From positions 22,711,100 to 22,775,099 of the forward strand of contig NC_065554.1 of NCBI RefSeq assembly GCF_022605725.1: a stretch of DNA of 64,000 nucleotides. The letters are read 5' to 3'. Position numbers and translations under genes: made by a program. The notes beneath the pieces are model-generated. The model was not told the origin of the DNA and did no database searches. It worked only from the letters and a program-made list of their open reading frames with translations. The DNA comes from Anthonomus grandis grandis (taxonomy: Eukaryota; Arthropoda; Insecta; Coleoptera; Curculionidae). Below, in pieces: positions 56,901-64,000 of the stretch; positions within the stretch are counted from its first letter, which is position 1, and every line of letters begins with the position of its first letter.

Positions 56901-59900
56901 TATTTGAAACTCAAAAGGAAACCTATTCAAATAAAAGAGAAATGAAGAAGTTAAAACACGTTAGGTCAAGAAACTTTTAATTCTTCTAAAGCAACTAGCA
57001 ATCTGTATCTACTTATAGTCTTAAAAATTTTCACATCATTAAAAAAATTAAGTTCTAAATGAACAAATTTAAAAATTATGGTTCACAATAGAAATGATAT
57101 AAAATTATCATATTAACTGCTTATGACCCTGTCAAATGCTTTAAAAAAGTCTGTGCAAAGAGATTCAACCTGTAACTACACCTCAAATAATACCGATCTA
57201 GTAGCATTGCAGCTACCAAGAGTACATAAATGTGTGAATCTTGAACTCCTGATCTACAAAGACTGCCTAGAAGAGAAATTTTTCAGACAAAATTAAAAAA
57301 TAATGAAAAGATGAGTTTAAGAGTAAGGAAACTGAAGAATTTAAAGACCCTTTAGGTCTGGAACGTTCAAAAGAGCAATAAATGATAAAGAGATACAGGA
57401 ACTTTAAGGATCATGCAGATGATTTTCTTTATGAAAAAGAAAAACTTTTAGACATAATGAAATTACTTCAGCTTATGATTTATTAAGTGCGTCTGTTAGA
57501 TTTAATATTCAGCCAAATTGAGAAATGTCCCTGCAGAATATTCTTCCTTTATTGATTTTTTATTGTTGTAAGAAGAATAGATCAATGTGGCATCAATGGA
57601 AGGATGAAGATGCTGCTGAAAGTTCAAATAACGCTCATTACTTAGAGATTGATAATATTTCAACATTCATTTTGGGAATTTGCACTAGTACTCATGCAAT
57701 TAGATAGAAGGAAAGATATCAGTAGAACCAATATGGGGCTTCAACAAGAAAAGAAGTATAAGTTATGGAATCTACCTCAATTACTCTTGATAAAAATTCT
57801 ACCATGCTACGGAGACTTTTTACTTTATTTTGGATGGTACAGGTGAATAAGTCTTCAGTTAAAGTGGAATAATTAAAGCTTGAAATATAAGATATAAGAA
57901 TCTCACCAAGACTTGCAAAAGTAAATGTTTAATAGTCCAACTAAATAATCAAACAATTTTGGTACTTTAGATTGAGAATATTATATGGCTCTATAGTAAT
58001 CCATATTATATGTTCCTTATGATTTAAAAATACGTCTATAATTATAAAATAGAAAATGTTCGAACAACAAATCGTTAAAGAAATGCTCTTTCTCTTCCAA
58101 AACATATTTTATTCCAACAGTGAATTATTTGCAATATTACTGAAAACTGCAGAGAAAAATTATCCCTGATAATTATTAACAACTGGTTACCCAATGATAT
58201 TTTCTTATATTTCTTTATGTCTTAATAGAAGCATGTAAAAATGGCTGACGAATCAGTATTCATCGGTCCTTCTCCAGCGACCGACTCATATTTAAACACA
58301 GAAAAAATCCTAAAAGCAATAGATGAAACCAACTCAGACTTTCTACATCCCGGCTACGGTTTCCTGTCAGAAAACTCTAAATTTGTTCAGACATTGGTAA
58401 GTTATTATCCCAAAATAACTAAGCAATCAAAAACCATTATCTCTTCTTAGGAGAACCATAATATAACTTATATAGGTCCTCATTCCACAATGATTTCCAA
58501 AATGGGAGACAAGCTGGAATCGAAACGGACGGCCATACAGGCTGGAGTGAACGTTATACCTGGATACGATGGCGTGATAAAGCATGTCGAAGAATGCGTT
58601 AAAATAGCCAGAGAAATCGGTTATCCAGTTATGATAAAAGCTTCTGCCGGTGGTGGGGGAAAGGGCATGCGAGTTGCTAGGAATGATCAAGAAGTCAAGT
58701 AAGCATGACTGAAATTAAAATAGAAAGAATATTTAATTTAGAAAGAATTAAAAGAAAGACTAGAGATATAATTATCTGAGAGTATATGTAATTTTTTCTG
58801 CGTTAATTATGTGGTATTTTTTTATTATGTAGGTTTCGTTTATTCTTTTGACCTTTACATCAACATTTTTTAAGGATTTTTTTTAGTTAATAATTAACGA
58901 AAATATTGAACTTAAGCAAAAAGATGTTCAAAATTATTTTCTTAGTTAAAATCGTATGCGGTATTTAAATATTTTTTATTTTTTTTAAATTTTTGTTTTT
59001 TTATTGATTTTTTTTCTTTAAAGTAGTTGTTAGTAAGTGCTGATTTATTCTTTAGTCGTATTTGTTATTCAGGCGTTTATTGGCCTACTTGATTGATATA
59101 GAGATTTTAAAAACCTTTTGGTTTTCTTTTAGGAATTAAAAATGTAACATTTTTACAGTTTCTTCCGAATCTCCATCGCTAATTAGGCAATGAAAATGGA
59201 AATTGATGCAGCCATAGCATATACTTCTATTTATTGGTAGAAATGATTCTATGCAAAAATTGTAGCCGTTTTACTCAGATGAAATTCTCTTTAGATGGTT
59301 TCTATCATAGTACAAATGGATGATCACTTTTTCTCCATATTTTGTTTGTTGCACCTCGCCCTGATTTCCTTGGTTATTTATTTACATCTCTTGTAGTCAT
59401 CAAAATTCAGATTCCTAGATATGCTTAAGTGCATATTAATTATCTGGGTGGAGTTTCTTAAAAAAATAATAAAAAGGAGATTTTAGCATAAAGAAAGGGG
59501 AAGTTGAAGATACTTTAGGTCTGTAAACTATTAAAAGAGTAATGTCATATTCAATGTCTTGAAGAAAAACAATATGTTTCTACAATGACGAGGGCAGAAG
59601 CTACAAGGATCATTAAAACTATATTCTTTATAAAAAGGAAGAATTTGGATTCGTTTAATATCATTATTATATTATACTGGATAGCTTCTATTAGGATACT
59701 ATATCTCAGACTTTGTCTGACCAAAGTACAACAAATCTGAGGATAGTTATAGAGCTGTCAGTATGGGAAACTTTAGTTGAAAATCTAAGCCGTTGGTTCA
59801 AATAAAATTCTAAGTATGGTTTAATTATTGCTATCAATCGATTTAGTAAATAATATTGCAATAATTGATTCTAATCTTTCAGGAGCAACTAGCACTCTGT

Positions 59901-62900
59901 AGGTACCTAGAGTCTTAAAAATCTTCATAATCAGCAAATATTGAAAACTAAAAATATGTGGTTTTTCAGTAATGGTTAATAAGTGTTAGTTTCTTCTTTT
60001 AATCGTATTTGTGCCCTATTATTTAAGGATTCGGCTACTTAGTCGATATAAAGAGAGAGCATATACCGGCCTAGCCAAAGAAGGTCTTGAGTGCGAGCAC
60101 TTTATGAGCTTTATAAGTTAACATTTTAAAGAGCCACTTTGATATTTTGTTGTTTTAACATATTTTCTATTTTTTCAGATAAGCCTGGAATTATTTTTAT
60201 TGTTAATTTTATTTACATTGGTTATAAATGTTATGCAGAAGATCATGTATTATTGGACTTTTAACTTACTTCATTTCTTGTACAAGGATTTCCTAAAAAT
60301 GATAATTTAAGTTGTTCTTTTGGTCCCATAGTGAAGTTTATTAGTAAATTTTATTCACAACATTTTTTTCCACCATAACTTTAATCAATAGCATAATCAC
60401 CAATATAATATTATAGATTACTGATCACTCTTTTTTATATTTTGTTGGAACTCGCTCTAATTTCCTTGTTTTTCTTAGTATTTCTTGTACTCATCAAAGC
60501 CTGGAATCATATTAATGTTTAACCAACTGGAAATCAGGTATGGGATTTCTCCAGCTTGCATTTTTTATATCTTTATATGCTTTTATATCCGAGTGAGCTT
60601 TCTTCTCTTTTCCGTTGAGTTAAGATAGTTTGAAACTGCGGCATTTAAAGAAAAAGTTACCTTTGGGTAAATCATATTTTCTCTTTTTTTTTAAGGGTAT
60701 AACAATAATTTATTTATATCAAAATGAATCCATCAATCTCATTTAATCAAATAAAAAATGAAAAATGAAAAGGGTTTCAACTATACAGGGTGATTTTTAA
60801 CCTATGCGCATAAACTTGGGAAATGATAGCTGATGAGTAATAATGAGTAATAATGAAAAAAAAATGTAGTAAAATATTTTTAGTTTTGGAGATATCCATA
60901 TTTTTTTATAATAAAAAACGTGTATTTTTTAACGTGTTTAATTTAAACTAATTTAAAGCAACTATTCGAAGTTGTTTCCATTATTTTCGATACAGAGTGA
61001 GCTCGTCGAATCCATGAAGACGTACATGCACGGGCCAAACCAGGCTGTAGGTGAATTGCGTCACTGGCAGCGTTTATGCGATGTCGTAGCTCTTGCTCAG
61101 TATCAACTTCGTTTACATACACCATTGTTTTCATATGACCCCCCAAATAAAAGTCTAATGGATTAAGGTCAGGCGAGCGAGGGGGCCACCCAACTGGACC
61201 ATCACGGCCTATCCATCGTCCGGGAAAGACACGATCTAAATGTTGTCGCACTGGTCGTGAAAAATGTGGTGAAGCAGCATCATGAAGAAACCACATGTTC
61301 TGCCTAACATTGAGATTCACATTTTCAAGGAGCACTGGTAAATTGTTGCGCAAAAATTCTAAATACCGAGCACCAGTCAAATGATTTTCCAGAATAAAAG
61401 GTCCGATAAGCATCCTGTTCAGAATTCCAGCCCATACATTTACAGAAAAACGTTGTTGAAAGTATGTTCTTCGTGTAATATGCGGATTTTCCAAAGCCCA
61501 GTAATGAGTGTTATGAAAGTTGAAAATTCCATTGCGCGTAAAATTTACCTCATCCGTAACTAAAATGTTCATGGCAAAGTTTGGGCTTAACTGCTGGTGA
61601 TGTAACAACCACTCACAAAAGTGTACTCGAAGCGGCAAATCTCTTGGAAGTAGGGCTTGTACCCCTCTGCACATGAAACAGGTACAGCAACTCGTGCCTT
61701 AAAATTTGCCAACTTGTAGATTGCGATATTCCAAATCGCGCTGCAATTGTCCTAGTGCTAATTCTAGGTTTTTCTTCGATAACTTCTAAAATATCCTCCT
61801 CCAGATTTAGAATGTGCCTAGGTCTAATAGGTCCTCCATCTTGTCCAGGCCGCGGCCGCAAATTGCCAGTTTCTCTACCCCGCTGAATAACACGTAAGAA
61901 AGCCCCACGTCTCGGGTGATATCTTCGGGGAAATCTTTGGGCATACAGATCAGCTGCTGCCACTGAATTCTGATGCGTTTCTCCGTAAACCAAAACCATG
62001 TCGACAAGTTCTTCATTTGTGAAAATGTGCGCCATTACATTTGACGCTTTTATTTTGTTCGTGTGAAAATAACGATCGAAAACGATCACAGCCACCAACA
62101 AACTAAGTACTGTTAAAGATTCCAAACAACAAATTCCAAACATTATGACTTATTTACTATCAGTTATTAATAAACAAAATAAGTTCGTCTGATACACGTT
62201 CTGTTGACATTTATTTAACTTTATTTCGGAAACCAAAAATATCTTACTACATTTTTTTCTCATTATTACTCATTATTGATCTTCATCTACAATTTTCCAA
62301 GTTTATGCGCATAGGTTGAAAATCATCCTGTATACATCTTTACGGAGATCACAAAATGACGTAAATACCTAATTGGGGGTCATAAGGCTTCATTTTAATT
62401 TTCTACTCTGAAGGAATTACAGTTGATCACACAAATTACCTTTTCCAACTCTGAAGAAGCCGAAAAGTAGAAACACGTATCGGCGAATACCTTTCTAACT
62501 ATTTCTTTCAATCTTGGCTAAACATATTGGATATTGACTGAAGGGCAAGTTCTCTAGCAAAGTATAGATTGAAGAGATTCAGTAGAATAACTTATGATAT
62601 CTCCTGATCTAATATCTCTCGAGACTTAATTTTTGAGATTGGTCAAAATCCTTCCATTATTGAATGTTATGAATTTAGTGGGAATATGTTCAGGAGAAAA
62701 CTAAAGTGAAACTTCTTAACACCGATTTGGTGTACGCACTAAGTTTAAACCACAATAATCTAATGTTCAATTGTCGCATCCGTTAGATATGTGTTAACGT
62801 GACTTCAAGCTCCTTTCTTTTTTATTCATTTTCAACTTGCTTCTCAGATTTACTATAACTTCTCTGATCTTGTTTGTTCACCTTAACTAATCAGTTATTC

Positions 62901-64000
62901 TTTCAGAGAAGGTTTCATTTTATCCACACAAGAAGCCAGATCCAGCTTTGGAGACACTAGAATGTTGGTGGAAAAGTTCATAGAAAACCCTAGACACATA
63001 GAAATCCAGATTTTAGGAGACAAGTTCGGAAACATCGTTTATTTAAACGAAAGAGAATGTAGCATCCAAAGGAGAAACCAAAAAGTCATTGAAGAAGCCC
63101 CTAGGTACTCCTTTAGTGAATGATAACTACTATTCTGTTTTTTCTACTCTTAAAGTGTATTTCTAGACTCGGAGACTAGAAAAGCTATGGGGCAACAGGC
63201 GGTGTCCCTTTGCCAAAAACTAAAGTATTATTCAGTGGGCACTGTTGAGTTTTTAATAGACAAAAATAAAAACTTTTACTTCCTTGAAATGAATACTAGA
63301 TTGCAAGTGGAACATCCCATCACCGAGTGTATTACAGGTAAAATACTATTTGTCCCTATAGGTATAATATATAATCTAAAAGGGCTATATTACAGGTATT
63401 GATCTAATAAAAGAAATGTTTAAAGTAGCTAAAGGACAAAAGCTAACAATAAACCAAGACGACATAACAATTGATGGCTGGGCCATCGAAAGTAGGGTGT
63501 ACGCTGAAGACCCTTATAAACAATTCGGTTTGCCTAGCATCGGAAGGTGTTGCTCCTCAATATGAATTTAATTTTATCATAACTACAATTTTTATAGGTT
63601 GTATAAGTATAAAGAACCCTTGCACATTCCAGGGGTTCGATGCGATAGTGGGGTAGAAGAAGGGAGTGAAATCAGCATGCACTATGACCCCTTAGTATGT
63701 AAACTAGTGACCCACGGTAAAACCCGTGAAGAAGCCATAAAAATAAGCAAACGGGCCCTCGATTCTTACGTTATCCGTGGCATCAAACATAACATTCCGC
63801 TACTCCGTGACATTTTAAGTAATAAAAAGTTCTCTGCAGGTGAAATAACTACTAATTACTTACCAGAAACTTACCCAGAAGGATTTAAAGGGATGACATT
63901 AAGTAGCTGCGACAGGTTAAAGCTCTTAGCATTCGCGGCGGCAATTTACTGCACCGCAGATCTAAGAAATCGAATTTATACCAATCTCACTCCGTTCAAA
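53918..64000 (+). CDS. PCCA: Propionyl-CoA carboxylase alpha chain, partial (3' end outside window)
   Basis: Biotin-carboxylase subunit of the mitochondrial enzyme that converts propionyl-CoA to methylmalonyl-CoA in odd-chain fatty acid, Ile, Val, Met and Thr breakdown. Exons 53918-53980, 54046-54201, 58229-58396, 58451-58698, 62907-63104, 63156-63337, 63396-63546 and 63598-64000+ join to 523 codons without a break. Residues 1-40 form a presequence-like stretch lacking acidic residues until near its end. KKVLVANRGEIACRII starts the biotin carboxylase domain at about 44. The ATP-grasp Gly loop GGGGKGM is at 196-202, ECSIQRRNQK at about 265 and the catalytic EMNTRLQVEHPITE at 322-335. The human protein is 728 aa, so the biotinyl lysine domain lies downstream. 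All intron ends are GT-AG. Confidence 0.96.
54046..54201 (+). CDS. PCCA: PCCA exon 2
   Basis: RSLSLLSQSEEPIFKKVLVA then NRGEIACRIIRSAKQMGIKT and VAVYSVADSQA, the first Rossmann-like strand region of biotin carboxylase. The acceptor is TTTAGCAG, so splicing may start at 54046 or 54049 and differ by one Gln. The donor is GTAAGT at 54202. Confidence 0.95.
54269..54578 (-). repeat. LTR copy 3, 5'-truncated
   Basis: Starts TGTAGCGTTTTTCCCGTTCG, the inverted 3' end of the 37.66-kb solo LTR, and shares its middle including CTCCTTATATACTCGG. It stops within GAATGACGGAGAGTCAAT and lacks the last 25 bp or so that would carry the CGTTACA end. Confidence 0.8.
55000..55200 (+). pseudogene. LINE RT scrap
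   Basis: HQELVLRSLL then KFINDLPDID near 55,030-55,090 correspond to the V-P-Q-G-S-V-L-G-P-L-L-F-x-x-x-I-N-D-L block of RT. The rest is unreadable. Confidence 0.5.
55560..56340 (-). pseudogene. LINE RT relic, intron family copy 1
   Basis: The minus strand reads LQVDFAHIDFS, a stop, then VFDCIKHIILLQKLESLRIG at 55,940-55,850 (motif A region) and after a shift LAFADDMEIFETKVPTGC near 55,700-55,650 (catalytic box). The C-terminal part is not readable. Confidence 0.65.
56940..57450 (-). pseudogene. LINE relic, intron family copy 2
   Basis: The + strand text GCAACTAGCAATCTGTA followed by a TCTTAAAAATTTTCACATCA block parallels copy 1 (GCAACTAGCAACCTGTAGG, then CTCAAAAATCTCCATATCA), but more decayed. 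It also has the TTTAGGTCTG phrase shared with copy 3. No translated motif remains clear. Confidence 0.55.
58229..58396 (+). CDS. PCCA: PCCA exon 3
   Basis: Phase 0 at both ends, 56 codons: KHVKMADESVFIGPSPATDS, then YLNTEKILKAIDETNSDFLH and PGYGFLSENSKFVQTL. HPGYGFLSEN is a hallmark of biotin-dependent carboxylases. Confidence 0.97.
58451..58698 (+). CDS. PCCA: PCCA exon 4
   Basis: Begins ENHNITYIGP after CTTAG and ends in phase 2 inside a Lys codon. Carries MGDKLESK, VIPGYDGV and the ATP-binding KASAGGGGKGMR loop. Intron 3 is only 54 bp. Confidence 0.97.
59030..60560. repeat. Diverged duplication inside intron 4
   Basis: Copy A (about 59,030-59,460) and copy B (about 59,985-60,560) share, in order, AGTG-TGATTTATTCTTT-GTCGTATTTGT, GGCCTACTTGATTGATATA-AGAG, GATCACTTTTT-TCCATATTTTGTT and ATTTCCTTG...CTTGTA-TCATCAAA. 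The LINE relic separates them. Confidence 0.5.
59440..59970 (-). pseudogene. LINE relic, intron family copy 3
   Basis: Shares with copies 1 and 2 the phrases TTTAGGTCTGTAAAC, AGGAGCAACTAGCACTCTGT and GTCTTAAAAATCTTCATAAT in the same order. No open frame. Confidence 0.55.
60786..62330 (-). mobile_element. DD41D mariner in PCCA intron 4
   Basis: A 1,545-bp element, CAGGGTGATTTTTAACCTAT at the left and the inverted ATAGGTTGAAAATCATCCTG at the right, TA on both sides. TIRs are about 120 bp with several differences. It lies opposite to PCCA transcription, so its transposase would be read antisense to the gene. Confidence 0.92.
60943..62035 (-). pseudogene. DD41D mariner transposase, one frameshift
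   Basis: Starts MAHIFTNEELVDMVLVYGET at 62035. The helix-turn-helix is ISTRTIAARFGISQSTSWQI. A single extra base in the CCCC run near 61,663 (GGGG on the coding strand) shifts the frame after LFHVQR. The second part continues VQALLPRDLPLRVHFCEWLL. Catalytic Asp residues lie in VTDEVNF, FLHDAASPHF and SPDLNPLDF, with 41 residues between the last two. HDAASPH (usually HDGAPAH) and YLGGHMK (usually FLWGHMK) are further substitutions. Otherwise full length, about 360 codons. The 36 codons upstream of 62035 are open but not family-like. Confidence 0.9.
62451..62485 (+). ncRNA. Hammerhead-like motif in PCCA intron 4
   Basis: CTGAAGAAGCCGAAAAGTAG then AAACACGTATCGGCG. It has an exact CUGANGA box and GAAAC, followed by an ACGTATC segment, as in Penelope-type hammerheads. 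Helix II (AGCC...) pairs poorly. It is on the PCCA sense strand, so it would be present in the pre-mRNA. Confidence 0.4.
62907..63104 (+). CDS. PCCA: PCCA exon 5
   Basis: After TTTCAG: EGFILSTQEARSSFGDTRML, VEKFIENPRHIEIQILGDKF and NERECSIQRRNQKVIEEAP. The PRHIEIQ and ECSIQRR strings line the ATP/bicarbonate site in this family. Confidence 0.97.
63156..63337 (+). CDS. PCCA: PCCA exon 6
   Basis: VFLDSETRKAMGQQAVSLCQ, then GTVEFLIDKNKNFYFLEMNT and RLQVEHPITECIT. Contains metal-binding Glu/Asn and the catalytic Arg of biotin carboxylase. Flanked by introns of 51 and 58 bp. Confidence 0.97.
63396..63546 (+). CDS. PCCA: PCCA exon 7
   Basis: GIDLIKEMFKVAKGQKLTIN, then GWAIESRVYAEDPYKQFGLP and SIG. 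RVYAEDP is the usual C-terminal biotin carboxylase signature. The donor GTGTTG is weaker than the others in this gene. Confidence 0.96.
63598..64000 (+). CDS. PCCA: PCCA exon 8, runs off the window
   Basis: Open to the last base: LYKYKEPLHIPGVRCDSGVE, MHYDPLVCKLVTHGKTREEA, then RALDSYVIRGIKHNIPLLRD and TYPEGFKGMTLSSCDRLKLL. It completes the biotin carboxylase fold and enters the BT linker domain that contacts the beta subunit. Confidence 0.96.

Larger units (their letters stand above)
54202..58228 (+). other. PCCA intron 2 (4.0 kb), transposon-filled
   Basis: Holds a truncated LTR (54,269-54,578), a + strand LINE scrap (about 55,000-55,200) and two minus-strand copies of another LINE (about 55,560-56,340 and 56,940-57,450). 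56,340-56,940 and 57,450-58,228 have no recognised feature; the small frames at 56437, 57525 and 57649 have no domain. Confidence 0.7.
58699..62906 (+). other. PCCA intron 4 (4.2 kb), transposon-filled
   Basis: Contains an internal duplication (59,030-59,460 and 59,985-60,560), a LINE relic between the two (59,440-59,970), a DD41D mariner (60,786-62,330) and a hammerhead-like motif (62,451-62,485). 58,699-59,030 and 62,490-62,906 show no feature. Confidence 0.7.

Noticed and set aside
62036..62143. N-terminal extension of the intronic mariner transposase frame
   Set aside because: Open by chance. Family-like sequence starts at the Met at 62035.

Overview
The window is AT-rich, gene-poor eukaryotic DNA with very short spliceosomal introns (51-68 bp) beside two introns of about 4 kb. 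Its transposons (DD41D mariner, PIF/Harbinger, piggyBac, Penelope-like, Ty3/gypsy and Jockey/CR1/RTE-type LINEs) point to an insect, plausibly a beetle. The order is inference from repeat style, not from a diagnostic gene.

Only one host gene is secure: the 5' three-quarters of propionyl-CoA carboxylase alpha (PCCA, the biotin-carboxylase subunit) on the + strand from 53,918 to the window end. Eight exons join without a frame break into 523 codons, from the initiator Met and mitochondrial presequence through the biotin carboxylase domain. The biotinyl domain must lie beyond 64,000.

Layout: 1-3.4 kb, no gene, one LINE scrap; 3.48-6.05 kb, a PIF/Harbinger element with two decayed genes interleaved on opposite strands; 6.9-12.3 kb, LINE relics, a CpG-rich island and a hammerhead-like motif; 12.71-15.21 kb, a DD41D mariner with an intact 360-codon transposase and TIRs of about 420 bp; 18.7-21.4 kb, a Penelope-like element (RT plus GIY-YIG) that has lost both catalytic Asp motifs; 21.8-29.5 kb, fragments of mariners and LINEs plus an unexplained small open frame and a motif repeated three times; 31-33.5 kb, hammerhead-like repeats and an LTR; 33.9-36.9 kb, a long LINE with endonuclease and RT; 37.66-37.98 kb, a solo LTR with a 4-bp target duplication; 39.1-39.8 kb, a LINE 3' end; 40.4-42.9 kb, a piggyBac pseudogene; 44.5-45.2 kb, a degenerate minisatellite; 45.2-47.4 kb, a 5' fragment of a gypsy-like element (LTR, primer-binding site, gag, protease start); 49.22-50.07 kb, a foldback element with TIRs of about 290 bp; 50.17-52.77 kb, a 174-bp satellite of 15 units with higher-order duplication; 53.9-64 kb, PCCA, whose two large introns hold an LTR, several LINE copies and a second DD41D mariner.

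The most unusual points are the recurrent hammerhead-ribozyme-like sequences, the satellite and foldback pair just upstream of PCCA, the interleaved Harbinger genes and the intact DD41D element. All calls were made by eye; no alignment or database search was run.
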